From Brevibacillus laterosporus (lineage in GTDB: Bacteria > Bacillota > Bacilli > Brevibacillales > Brevibacillaceae): a DNA stretch of 64,000 nt. Below are positions 57,176 to 64,000 of the stretch, one piece after another; within the stretch, counting starts at the first letter, position 1, and every line of letters begins with the position of its first letter. Made by a program: the position numbers and the translations under genes. The stretch lies in NCBI RefSeq assembly GCF_030489605.1, contig NZ_JAUKFY010000001.1, positions 124,001 through 188,000 of the forward strand, in the 5' to 3' direction. A model generated the notes under the pieces. That model saw nothing but the letters and a program-made list of their open reading frames with translations. It did no database searches and was not told where the DNA came from.

Positions 57176-57895
57176 TTATACCTTGAGCATAGTTGACAGC
57201 AAGGTTTGATTAACCAGGCTGATCACAGCCTGCTCGTGCTCCTGAATGAAGAAATGCCCGCCGTCAAAGGTGGCAAAGCTGATATCTTGACTTGTATGTC
57301 TACTCCATTCTGTCATTCGGTCTACAGATACGGTGTCATCCTTTGTTCCATAGAGAACCGTAACGGGTGTGGTAATAAGCTCTCTATTCAGATCAGGTGC
57401 ATACGTTTCTACTAATTTAAAATCTCTTTTAAGGATAGGCGTAAATATGTCCATTAGCTCTGTGCTTGTCATCAGTTCGGCTGGAGTCCCGCCCATTGAT
57501 CTGACTTCCTCCCAAAACGCTTTGCCTTCAAGCTTGTGGCGATTCGTTGCGGGTGCGATATGGGGAGGATTTTTTCCAGAAAAAAAAGTAGTGATGGGCA
57601 TAGGAGCATTTTGTTCTTTTAGAGCATGAAGCACTTCAAAAACGAGCAAGGCCCCCATGCTATGACCAAACAATGCATACGGGCTGGAATCTAATTTACT
57701 TTGTAAAATCGACAAAATATCGGACACTGCTTCCTCTATATTTTCGTACAGAGGCTGGTTAAACCGACTTCCTTTCCCGGCAAGCTCAATAGGGATTAGC
57801 TCTATATTTGGGAGAAAGGCTTTTTTCCAGCTGGTGTATACGCTAGCAGATCCCCCGGCATAAGGGATACAGAATAGTTTCATTTTGGTTGACAC
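57176..57895 (-). CDS. Type II thioesterase (NRPS editing)
   Basis: A 239-residue alpha/beta hydrolase that hydrolyses aberrant acyl groups from carrier domains. The nucleophile elbow GHSMG lies at 77-81 (Ser79). An Asp in YGTKDDTVS and a His in GGHFFIQEH complete the triad. The N-terminal KLFCIPYAGGSAS is characteristic of the GrsT/SrfA-TE family. I begin at GTG 57895 (MSTKMKLFC), 6-7 bases after AAGGAGGT on the minus strand. A longer frame to 58006 adds residues foreign to the family and would be read from before that ribosome-binding site. It is convergent with the synthetase operon, so it has its own promoter. Its place beside the NRPS genes makes it very probably the editing enzyme for this pathway. 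Confidence 0.92.
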   Translation of the reverse strand: MSTKMKLFCIPYAGGSASVYTSWKKAFLPNIELIPIELAGKGSRFNQPLYENIEEAVSDILSILQSKLDSSPYALFGHSMGALLVFEVLHALKEQNAPMPITTFFSGKNPPHIAPATNRHKLEGKAFWEEVRSMGGTPAELMTSTELMDIFTPILKRDFKLVETYAPDLNRELITTPVTVLYGTKDDTVSVDRMTEWSRHTSQDISFATFDGGHFFIQEHEQAVISLVNQTLLSTMLKV

Positions 57896-57964
57896 TTGTA
57901 ACCTCCTTGTTTTCCTACCAGTACTAGTTGCAGGATATATGTTTTGATAAATCAGTATTTTTAC

Positions 57965-57970
57965 ATTATA
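57965..57970 (-). promoter_or_regulatory. Candidate -10 box of the thioesterase gene
   Basis: Read on the minus strand this is TATAAT, about 70 bases before the GTG start. No good -35 hexamer is seen 16-18 bases upstream, so the call is tentative. Confidence 0.3.
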
Positions 57971-57984
57971 CAATAAATGAAGGG

Positions 57985-58385
57985 TATTTTTTACTTTTCT
58001 GCTCATTTTTGTACCCTAAAATATGATCCAATAGGAACCCGGAAGGAACAAAAGTGAAAATGCCGGTAATAAATGTAATACCAATCGGAAGCATTAAATG
58101 CGGATAAATCTAAAAAAGAAGATGGCTTAGTCCCGCAATGAAGAGATTTAGGACACATAATCCAAAAAGACTATGATTTTTTAGATAGATCGGCAGTTAA
58201 TATGAGTAAAGAACTAGGTGAAATACACTTTTAGTGAAAAAAATAGCGGCTAATGTAAAAAAAGTACGGTATTCTAAAAGAATATGAAAAGTTATCTAGC
58301 AAGATATAGAGATTTTTGCACGAAATCATGGGAATTCAGTCTCTGTTTTTTTCAAAAAATCTGACCGAAAATGAAAGAAGGGAAA
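57985..58385. other. Gap without an intact gene between the thioesterase and the YdcF-like gene
   Basis: About 380 bases. All frames are interrupted. A 30-codon open stretch on the plus strand (58142-58234, ending MSKELGEIHF then stop) has coding-like composition but no start or ribosome-binding site. It may be a relic of a lost gene. I recognise no family. Confidence 0.3.
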
Positions 58386-58401
58386 CTATTTATTTCCCTT
58401 C
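58366..58401 (-). terminator. Terminator of the YdcF-like gene
   Basis: On the minus strand, GAAGGGAAA pairs with TTTCCCTTC (58377-58401) around a 7-base loop and is followed by a T-rich run. The gene's stop codon is inside the hairpin. Confidence 0.7.
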
Positions 58402-59012
58402 GCCTTTTCTTGAGCAGGCAGTACCAAAAGCTTATGATAGATCCATTTGGTATATGCAAAACCTTCCTTCACACGATAGTAAGGGATAAAGATGCTTGCT
58501 GAGTCGGTTCCAACCGGGTGTGCATCCATTGCTAATACATTGGCCATTTCCATAGCGCGCATTAAATGATAATTGTGGCTTACGATCAATGCTGTGTGAT
58601 AGCCATTTTCCTGCATGATTTTCTGGCTGAAGCTGAGATTTTCCAGCGTATTTACAGCCTTGTTTTCCAGATAGATGCTGGAGGCGGGGACTCCTTTTTT
58701 TATAAGATAAGTACTCATAACGTCAGCTTCGCTATGCTCTTTCCCTTTTCCAATTCCGCCAGAAACAATAATGGATTTTATGTATTTTTGCTGATAAAGC
58801 TCGAATGCTTTTTCTAAACGTTCTGCCAAAGCCGGACTGGGCTGATCACCATGGACAGCGGCGCCAAGGACAATCGCGACATCGGCAGGCTGTGGCACAG
58901 CCGAGCGCTCTACTTGAGCCATTCTATAAAAGATGAAGCTAAACCATAGGATAGTCAATACAAAAATAGGGACCCCCACGCGCAACATCCCTTTTTTAAG
59001 GAACAGTAACAA
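58386..59012 (-). CDS. YdcF/SanA-family (DUF218) membrane-anchored protein
   Basis: A 208-residue protein. One N-terminal transmembrane segment (about residues 12-30) is followed by a DUF218 domain: AIVLGAAVHGDQPSPALAERLEKAFELY, IIVSGGIG, SEADVM, ENLSFSQKIM and IVSHNYHLMRA are the conserved blocks of the YdcF/SanA/VanZ-neighbour family. Members are linked to cell-envelope integrity, but their biochemical role is poorly defined. The start is probably TTG 59012 (GAGG eight bases upstream); the ATG at residue 9 is an alternative that would shorten the cytoplasmic tail. It has its own terminator, diverges from the nucleotidyltransferase, and shows no evident link to the peptide pathway. Confidence 0.85.
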   Translation of the reverse strand: MLLFLKKGMLRVGVPIFVLTILWFSFIFYRMAQVERSAVPQPADVAIVLGAAVHGDQPSPALAERLEKAFELYQQKYIKSIIVSGGIGKGKEHSEADVMSTYLIKKGVPASSIYLENKAVNTLENLSFSQKIMQENGYHTALIVSHNYHLMRAMEMANVLAMDAHPVGTDSASIFIPYYRVKEGFAYTKWIYHKLLVLPAQEKAKGNK

Positions 59013-59043
59013 TTTGCTCGCCTCACTTCAATAGGATTATAGG

Positions 59044-60075
59044 ATGATGGAAATGACTTGGTCAAAATCTGGTAAAACTGCATATGTAACCACAAACGTA
59101 CTCAAAGACTTATCCGATCAATCGGCACCAGATAATTTATATACTTCTTCTGCGACTACGCATGTCGCTCCCGATAAATTGAAACGCGGAAACAAAAGAA
59201 AAGGATTTTTATCTTCAGCTGCCTATCGAAACGCTAACCATTCGTTTGATTCTTGCCATGCTGATAATCTGCCAGCTGCGTCTCACTCTACTAAAAGAGA
59301 ACAAAAGCTGCCAAACGAAATTGAGCGCCCTCTTCAAAGCTTTCTGAATGGGCTGCAAAATCTTATTGGATCACAGCTCATCGGCTTTTATCTATATGGT
59401 TCTATTGCGCTTGATGCGTATGTTCCCGGTGAGAGTGATATTGATTTCCTCTGTGTTACAGATGGCGATTTAGAAGAGGTGGATATGTGGCTGATTGAAA
59501 AGCTATTTTTCGAACAGATGGCTATATATCCGATTCTCGCTAAGCTAGAAGGAAATTTCCTTGCAGCACATCGGCTAACATTACATAATCGCTGCGAATG
59601 CGCCCAGTGCTTTGAGGAGGCTTATTTAGTCAAATCGCCCCGAGATTGGAACGCCGTTACATTACTATTATTGCGTAATCAGGGAATCCCTTTGCTAGGA
59701 CCAGCTCCAACTGAAATAATACCAGAGGTCTCTGCCTCAGAGTTAGCGAATAACATGATTGGGAACCTACTTTATTTTGAAATAAATATGGAGCATTACT
59801 TTAATCGAGGTCTAAATGACCAGGTTTTTGCAGTATTAACGCTGTGCCGGATTCTATATACGATGCGCACCGGTGAAATTGTGAGTAAGCAAGCCGCTGC
59901 TGAATCGGTATTGTCTCAGTTGCCAGCTCTCGGAAAGGTTATCATCAAGAGGGCGCTGCGAGTAAGGGGAAAACGACCAGATGCAGGTAAGACGACAAAA
60001 GCTGGTACAGATCTCGCTCCAAAGGATAAGCTGCTAGAGTTTGTTTCGATTGTAAAGAAGCTTGCAGTGGATTAA
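59044..60075 (+). CDS. AadA-like aminoglycoside nucleotidyltransferase family protein
   Basis: A 343-residue protein. Residues ~95-340 resemble ANT(3'')/ANT(9) adenylyltransferases: the nucleotidyltransferase motif GSIALDAYVPGESDIDFL (119-136), with the metal-binding Asp pair at SDID, and a helical C-terminal domain with LLLLRNQGIPLLGPAP and LTLCRILYTMRTGEIVSKQAA. Known relatives modify streptomycin or spectinomycin, but activity here is unproven. Odd: the first ~90 residues are Ser/Asn/Lys-rich, low in recognisable structure, and absent from typical AadA proteins of about 260 residues. No better internal start with a ribosome-binding site is evident; TAGGAT precedes ATG 59044. Divergent from the YdcF-like gene, with a 31-base gap between starts. 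Confidence 0.75.
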   Translation: MMEMTWSKSGKTAYVTTNVLKDLSDQSAPDNLYTSSATTHVAPDKLKRGNKRKGFLSSAAYRNANHSFDSCHADNLPAASHSTKREQKLPNEIERPLQSFLNGLQNLIGSQLIGFYLYGSIALDAYVPGESDIDFLCVTDGDLEEVDMWLIEKLFFEQMAIYPILAKLEGNFLAAHRLTLHNRCECAQCFEEAYLVKSPRDWNAVTLLLLRNQGIPLLGPAPTEIIPEVSASELANNMIGNLLYFEINMEHYFNRGLNDQVFAVLTLCRILYTMRTGEIVSKQAAAESVLSQLPALGKVIIKRALRVRGKRPDAGKTTKAGTDLAPKDKLLEFVSIVKKLAVD

Positions 60076-60213
60076 AAGTATTCAGCCTCTCACAAATAGT
60101 AAGACGTAACATAGATGATGAACGTAACGACTTTATGTAAAAAACATGTAGCGTGGATTTTGCATGAAGAAGTGCTATTCAGATTTTTTGTGCGTCTTTT
60201 TTTGTTTTACAAA

Positions 60214-60242
60214 TATACATTTAATCCCAATAGAGTTATAAT
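60214..60242 (+). promoter_or_regulatory. Promoter of the O-methyltransferase gene
   Basis: TATACA (60214-60219), a 17-base spacer and a perfect TATAAT (60237-60242) lie 38 bases before the start codon. The arrangement fits the sigma-A consensus. Confidence 0.55.
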
Positions 60243-60279
60243 TATGAATGTTTCATCTGAATAATGGGAGGTGCTTTTT

Positions 60280-61317
60280 ATGTTTTTAAAAGAAAAGGAT
60301 ACAGCCGAAATGCCGGCAAATGTAGCTCTTATTGAGAAACTGTTTATGCCCTTCATGTTTCAAGCGATCTATGTCGCCGCGGATTTACACCTTGCTGATC
60401 ATCTAAAGGATGGGGCAAAAAGTATCGGTGAACTAGCTCAAGTGACACAGACAGATGAATCAGCTCTTTATCGACTGCTACGCTCCCTATCTAGCATGGA
60501 TATTTTCAAGGAAAGCGAGAAGGGAATCTTTGAGCTGACGCCAATGGCTGAATGGTTAAGAAGTGATGTGGAGGGTTCGCTACATTCCATGGCATTGATG
60601 CTAGGTGGACAACCGATGTGGAACCTATTGCCAGAAATGGTGACCAGTGTGAAAACAGGCGACTCATCCTTCGAGAAAACCTTCAAGCTATCATTTTACG
60701 AATATTTAAGTCAATCAGAAAACAAAAAAGCTGGAGATATTTTTAATCTAGCAATGTATCATAATACACAACGGCAAATTAAACAAATCCTGGCCAACTA
60801 TGATTTTTCCTCTTATCACCAAATCATAGATGTGGCAGGCAATCATGGACAATTACTTACCGCGATTTTAAAGGAAGCCCCGGATAGTAAAGGGATCATA
60901 TTTGATCAGGCTTATGCGCGTGAGCTCGCTTTGACTAACCTAAATAAGGAACAAGTATCCGATCGATGCGAATTTGTAGTAGGTGATTTTTTCAAAGAGA
61001 TTACAAAAGGCGGAGATTTATATATTCTCAAGCATATCCTACACAATTGGAATGATGATAAAGCGATTGAAATTCTTACGAAATGCAGACAAGCAATGGG
61101 GGATAACAGCAAACTCTTAGTGATTGATTCCGTTATTGAAGAAGGAAACTCAAAAGATTTAGCGAAATTCCTTGATTTACAAATGCTGCTTTTACTGGGA
61201 GGAAAGGAACGGACGCATGAAGAATACTCTCGATTATGCGAGACAAGCGGATTGTTTATTCACAGGGCGATTAAACTGCCGATGAGCATGTCTTTACTGG
61301 AGATTTATCCAAAGTAG
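60280..61317 (+). CDS. SAM-dependent O-methyltransferase, family 2
   Basis: A 345-residue protein of the acetylserotonin/secondary-metabolite O-methyltransferase type. An N-terminal winged-helix dimerisation domain (about 15-100: LADHLKDGAKSIGELAQVT, ESALYRLLRSL) precedes a Rossmann domain. The cofactor motif is IIDVAGNHGQ near 182, an altered form of the usual DVGGGxG. The catalytic His255 lies in LHNWNDD, followed by LLVIDSVI. I start at ATG 60280, eight bases after GGGAGG; an in-frame GTG at 60271 overlaps that site. It is a single-gene unit with its own promoter and a strong terminator. Substrate unknown. The predicted peptide needs no methylation, so I do not link it to the cluster. Confidence 0.85.
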   Translation: MFLKEKDTAEMPANVALIEKLFMPFMFQAIYVAADLHLADHLKDGAKSIGELAQVTQTDESALYRLLRSLSSMDIFKESEKGIFELTPMAEWLRSDVEGSLHSMALMLGGQPMWNLLPEMVTSVKTGDSSFEKTFKLSFYEYLSQSENKKAGDIFNLAMYHNTQRQIKQILANYDFSSYHQIIDVAGNHGQLLTAILKEAPDSKGIIFDQAYARELALTNLNKEQVSDRCEFVVGDFFKEITKGGDLYILKHILHNWNDDKAIEILTKCRQAMGDNSKLLVIDSVIEEGNSKDLAKFLDLQMLLLLGGKERTHEEYSRLCETSGLFIHRAIKLPMSMSLLEIYPK

Positions 61318-61398
61318 AGCATTTCATTTAGCATGGGAAAAAATATAGGAATAAAACGCCCCTATGTTTTTAGGTAAGAGCTGAAGGGCTGATACTGC

Positions 61399-61438
61399 TG
61401 TCTGAAGCGAAGGAATTTCGCTCTCAGGCATTTTTTTT
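61399..61438 (+). terminator. Terminator after the O-methyltransferase
   Basis: A stem of about 13 bp with one mismatch and one G-U pair (TGTCTGAAGCGAA with TTCGCTCTCAGGCA) and a short loop, followed by eight T residues. Confidence 0.85.
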
Positions 61439-61495
61439 GTAGTGAACTTGGATTGATCCTATGATTGAGAGGGGGCAGGCAGGGGGAAAGTGTTT

Positions 61496-61513
61496 TGTAA
61501 AATATATTTGACA
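61496..61513 (+). promoter_or_regulatory. Palindromic operator 1, probably for the XRE regulator
   Basis: TGTAAAATATATTTGACA is an imperfect palindrome of form TGTMAAA-N4-TTTKACA. It overlaps the -35 hexamer TTGACA (61508-61513). It is paired with a mirror copy 44 bases downstream. Confidence 0.55.
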
Positions 61514-61537
61514 TTTACATTCCTTTCTTAGTAAGAT
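61508..61537 (+). promoter_or_regulatory. Promoter of the XRE regulator gene
   Basis: Perfect TTGACA (61508-61513), 18-base spacer, TAAGAT (61532-61537). The start codon is 39 bases downstream. Operator 1 covers the -35 box and operator 2 lies just after the -10 box. Confidence 0.55.
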
Positions 61538-61539
61538 GA

Positions 61540-61557
61540 TGTCAAATGTGTTTTACA
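61540..61557 (+). promoter_or_regulatory. Palindromic operator 2, probably for the XRE regulator
   Basis: TGTCAAATGTGTTTTACA has the same TGTMAAA-N4-TTTKACA form as operator 1 and is close to its reverse complement. It lies at the expected transcription start, so an occupied site would block initiation. Confidence 0.55.
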
Positions 61558-61575
61558 TTTTTGAGAGGGGATTTC

Positions 61576-61770
61576 ATGGAGAATAAGATAAAGGAATATA
61601 GGAAAGCGCTTGGGCTGTCCCAAGATGATTTAGCCAAAGCATGCGGTGTGTCAAGACAGACGATAAATGCAATTGAAAATAACAAATACGATCCCAGTCT
61701 GGTTCTTGCTTTCCAGCTTTCTTATGTATTGGGCGGGAGTGTTGATACCATTTTTTTGTTTAAAAAATGA
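61576..61770 (+). CDS. Small XRE-family HTH transcriptional regulator
   Basis: A 64-residue protein that is almost entirely a Cro/CI-type helix-turn-helix: LGLSQDDLAKACGVSRQTINAIENNKYDPSL. This short subtype (SRQTINAIENNKY) is common in Bacillales and archaea next to small multi-pass membrane proteins. I start at ATG 61576 after GAGAGGGG; an upstream ATG at 61546 lies inside operator 2 and lacks a ribosome-binding site. Two palindromes around its promoter suggest autorepression. The membrane protein gene begins about 40 bases downstream, so the two form an operon. Confidence 0.9.
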   Translation: MENKIKEYRKALGLSQDDLAKACGVSRQTINAIENNKYDPSLVLAFQLSYVLGGSVDTIFLFKK

Positions 61771-61811
61771 AAAGTCATAAGACTAGCAATGAAGGATGAG
61801 GAGTGCGTCAG

Positions 61812-62207
61812 ATGCCAATTGGAAATAAAAGACTTATTGGGGGAATTATTTCGGGGATCGCAGTGCTTGCTATCGTAGGCTATAACCTTTTTAAATATGT
61901 GCAGGGTCAGCAGTTAGGATTCAGTGACCTGATTAGTATCCCCATTATTTTGATGTTTTTTTTCAATACAATTTCATGGAATTCAGCAGAAGAGCAACGG
62001 GATGAGCTAGGTCAGTTAATCACATGTAAAAGTGCCAAGATTAGTTATTTTGCTCTGATGATCGTAATTCTTATTGTTTTCCTATGCGAGGAAGCTCCGT
62101 TCCATTCTCATCAGCCCATAAAAAATATGTCTTTGTTCCTGGTGCTTTGTGCATCAACCGTTATTTTACCGGCAGTTGAATTCATCGTCTCTAGACGATT
62201 TCGCTAA
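61812..62207 (+). CDS. Four-helix membrane protein paired with the XRE regulator (DUF2178-like)
   Basis: A 131-residue protein with four hydrophobic segments (about 8-27, 38-53, 78-94, 105-125) and a polar loop WNSAEEQRDELGQLITCKSAK between the second and third. This layout, immediately after a short XRE regulator, matches DUF2178-type proteins, whose function is unknown to me. ATG 61812 is favoured over GTG 61803 because GAGGAG lies eight bases upstream of the ATG and overlaps the GTG. A bidirectional terminator follows about 90 bases downstream. No link to the peptide pathway is visible. Confidence 0.7.
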   Translation: MPIGNKRLIGGIISGIAVLAIVGYNLFKYVQGQQLGFSDLISIPIILMFFFNTISWNSAEEQRDELGQLITCKSAKISYFALMIVILIVFLCEEAPFHSHQPIKNMSLFLVLCASTVILPAVEFIVSRRFR

Positions 62208-62300
62208 CGATCCTGCAGCGTGGATTTATCATGAAAAGATTGGCAGGTAGTAAAATACCATTGTGTGAATATCTTCAGATTAAATTTTATATTAGAACCC

Positions 62301-62333
62301 AAAAATCTCTCTAATCGATCAGAGAGATTTTTT
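62301..62333. terminator. Bidirectional terminator
   Basis: A perfect 12-bp stem (AAAAATCTCTCT with AGAGAGATTTTT), flanked by A on the left and T on the right. It lies between the convergent membrane-protein gene and the secreted-protein gene. Confidence 0.85.
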
Positions 62334-62359
62334 GTATGCAATCCTGTATCTAATCATGA

Positions 62360-62710
62360 TTAGTAGGGAACAGTTATATTCCGGATATAATTCAATGTAC
62401 CGTTTTTGTAGACATAAATGGATGCATTGCCAGATTGAACTGCGGTAAATTTATTAAACTGTGTCCTGCTATCGTATTCAACCTTGATAACCTCACGGCT
62501 TTGAAATACTTTTTGCGACCAGCCATCCTTCGTGCTTATTCTGATATGTGAGCCAATATTCCATGTTTCATTAGAGGTGCGGATTGATGCTGAGACGTTA
62601 CCAGAGTGTTTGGCTGGTGTAGCCATTGCACTTGATGCTGGTAAGAATGGTGTTACCGTGATCCCAAGAGCTAAAGAGAAAGCAAATAGTGTTGAGACAG
62701 CTTTTTTCAT
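62360..62710 (-). CDS. Small secreted protein of unknown function
   Basis: A 116-residue protein with a clear signal peptide (MKKAVSTLFAFSLALG..., likely cleaved after SSAMA near residue 30). The mature part of about 85 residues is rich in Ser, Thr, Asn, Lys and aromatic residues, has no Cys, and has an alternating pattern that suggests a small beta-sandwich (GSHIRISTKDGW, NASIYVYKNGTLNYIRNITV). I do not recognise a family. AGGAGGG precedes ATG 62710 on the minus strand, and a promoter is seen upstream. It is a monocistronic unit ending at the shared terminator. Confidence 0.75.
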   Translation of the reverse strand: MKKAVSTLFAFSLALGITVTPFLPASSAMATPAKHSGNVSASIRTSNETWNIGSHIRISTKDGWSQKVFQSREVIKVEYDSRTQFNKFTAVQSGNASIYVYKNGTLNYIRNITVPY

Positions 62711-62747
62711 TAGGGAAGCCCTCCTTATATTTTTGAATATTACAATG

Positions 62748-62777
62748 ATTATATCAAATAATGGAAAAAAATGTAAT
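62748..62777 (-). promoter_or_regulatory. Promoter of the small secreted protein gene
   Basis: On the minus strand, ATTACA (62772-62777), an 18-base spacer and TATAAT (62748-62753) lie about 40 bases before the start codon. Confidence 0.45.
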
Positions 62778-62789
62778 GTTGATTTAGAA

Positions 62790-63572
62790 ATATCTATTCT
62801 ATAATCCGATTAACTTTCATACTAGCTTTTTGTTACGGCCAAGAAACGTGAGAAGCTTCTATAAGGATTTTCTGATGTCTAGCGGAGAGTGGCAAGTTAC
62901 TGCGCATATGCCTTTTACTCTTATAGCAAACTAAGGAATAGATTTTTTACCTTTTTACACAGCTTCTTCGCAAATCCTTGACCTGTAGCCTGAGAATAGA
63001 TGGAGAAATTTTTGATTTGTATAAAAGCATTAGCTTGATTGCGAAGCATTCCCTCTTAAGCATTGAGGGTATGGCCTTCGCTTCCTCTCGGGAAATGCCC
63101 CTTTGCCTCGAATTGCCATGAGTGTTTCTTGATAATGTGCTCGAGCTACAGGAAAACTGATTCACTGACCTTCAAACAGATTAATAATACAGAGCAGGGA
63201 GCACAATCTAATGTTTACCTCGCCTTATACCCCGTAGGATAGGCAAGAAAAAGCCTATGCCATCACCTCACCAAAGCCCCAGCGATGAAGAATAAAACTC
63301 ATTTTTATGACTCGAACCCATACAACGAACGGGAATAATACCTTATTGAATTACTGGACTGCCTTCGAGTTAAGGTTACGAGACCTTGTCACTAGGGTTA
63401 CGACAGCTATTTTAGTAGCTTCGTGATAGAAATCTCACAGCTCACAAACTGATAACGCATGCCAGCACTTACAAAAGGAGTGATCTTGTGATCTTCTAGA
63501 CGAACTCAGAATGAATGAAATGTCGGACAAAAAGACCATGTACATGAAAACAAAACCAAAAGGAGAGTATCT
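62790..63572. other. Long stretch without a recognisable gene
   Basis: About 780 bases, richer in G+C than the other intergenic regions. A minus-strand frame at 62947-63165 (72 codons) lacks a convincing ribosome-binding site. A neighbouring frame over the same bases also reads as coding-like for about 30 codons, suggesting a decayed gene or mobile-element remnant. A short hairpin (GATAGGC/GCCTATG near 63238-63259) is present. No tRNA, riboswitch or intact insertion sequence was recognised. Confidence 0.35.
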
Positions 63573-64000
63573 ATGTCTATCCATGAAATACTTCGGTTAA
63601 AAATGTTTAAGGTACTAGGTTTGACCCTACTTATTTTTTCATTGATTGCTACACCGATGATTTATGCAGCGGAGACGAAAGTAAATCCGCCCGGACCCAC
63701 GAATGCCAAAGAAGTAGAGAAGTTTGCTGATCAATTCTTCAACCGTCCAAAAATCAAAGAAAAGCTCACCGGTGCTGCTTTTGTTGTGGTAAAGGATGAC
63801 CAAGTACTGTTCAAGAAAGGCTACGGATACGCTGATCTGGAGAAGAAGAGGCCTGTTGATCCAGACTCTACCGTATTTCGTATCGCTTCGATTTCTAAAA
63901 TCTTCACATCTACAGCAGCCATGCAGCTCGTGGAACAAAATAAACTAGACCTAAATAAGGACATTCAGGAGTACCTGAAGGATTTTAGTCTTAATAATAA
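63573..64000 (+). CDS. Secreted SxxK serine hydrolase (beta-lactamase family), 5' part
   Basis: The first 142 codons of a protein cut by the window end. A signal peptide or anchor (about 11-32, LGLTLLIFSLIATPMIYA) is followed by a domain typical of class C beta-lactamases and DD-peptidases: GAAFVVVKDDQVLFKKGYGYADLEK, DSTVFRIASISK and AAMQLVEQNKLDLNKDI. The catalytic Ser106 and Lys109 form the SxxK motif. ATG 63573 follows AGGAGA. Relatives include penicillin-binding-protein-like esterases and D-aminopeptidases; with the C-terminal motifs missing, the activity cannot be narrowed. Confidence 0.88.
   Translation, partial: MSIHEILRLKMFKVLGLTLLIFSLIATPMIYAAETKVNPPGPTNAKEVEKFADQFFNRPKIKEKLTGAAFVVVKDDQVLFKKGYGYADLEKKRPVDPDSTVFRIASISKIFTSTAAMQLVEQNKLDLNKDIQEYLKDFSLNN

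Noticed and set aside
57896-58006. 37-residue N-terminal extension of the type II thioesterase
   Set aside because: The extension is not thioesterase-like and its start would lie upstream of the AAGGAGGT that serves GTG 57895; a TATAAT box also falls inside it.
60280-61317. O-methyltransferase as a tailoring enzyme of the peptide cluster
   Set aside because: It has its own promoter and terminator, is separated by minus-strand genes, and the predicted product carries no methyl ether or N-methyl group.

Overview
The window is dominated by one nonribosomal peptide synthetase (NRPS) assembly line of about 55 kb. It consists of six co-directional synthetase genes (2124-48294), an ABC exporter pair, an aldo/keto reductase, and a seventh synthetase that carries the chain-starting module (51814-57057). 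The AT-rich Firmicute base composition, strong AGGAGG ribosome-binding sites and the chemistry read from the adenylation domains point to Brevibacillus, most likely the B. laterosporus group. That assignment is inference; no rRNA or other taxonomic marker is present.

Domain order and adenylation-pocket residues give 13 amino-acid modules with epimerases in modules 3, 7, 9 and 11. The predicted sequence is Thr(Dhb)1-Leu/Val2-D-Orn3-Ile4-Val5-Val6-D-Lys7-Val8-D-Leu9-Lys10-D-Tyr11-Leu12-Val13, released by a C-terminal thioester reductase. As I recall it, this matches bogorol (2-hydroxy-3-methylpentanoyl-Dhb-Leu-Orn-Ile-Val-Val-Lys-Val-Leu-Lys-Tyr-Leu-valinol) and is close to brevibacillin. Leu at module 9 and Val at module 5 favour bogorol. 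The first synthetase has no condensation domain. The acyl ligase-ketoreductase-carrier-condensation protein encoded at the far end of the locus fits as the missing starter: it would load a branched 2-oxo acid, reduce it to the 2-hydroxy acid and condense it onto Thr1. Gene order is therefore circularly permuted relative to assembly order. The aldo/keto reductase may finish reduction of the terminal aldehyde to the alcohol, and the convergent type II thioesterase would clear mis-primed carriers.

Layout: 1-1448, 3' part of DNA topoisomerase III with its terminator; 1521-2123, AT-rich control region with a leader hairpin; 2124-48294, NRPS modules 1-13; 48280-48316, intercistronic hairpin; 48355-50578, ABC transporter; 50713-51726, aldo/keto reductase with terminator; 51814-57057, starter synthetase with terminator; 57176-57895 (minus), type II thioesterase. 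Beyond this lie apparently unrelated genes: a YdcF/DUF218 protein (minus), an AadA-like nucleotidyltransferase, a family-2 O-methyltransferase, a small XRE regulator with a four-helix membrane protein behind two matching palindromic operators, a small secreted protein (minus), about 0.8 kb without a recognisable gene, and the 5' part of a secreted SxxK serine hydrolase cut by the window end. No MbtH-like protein, phosphopantetheinyl transferase, cluster-specific regulator, RNA gene, CRISPR array or intact insertion sequence was seen.
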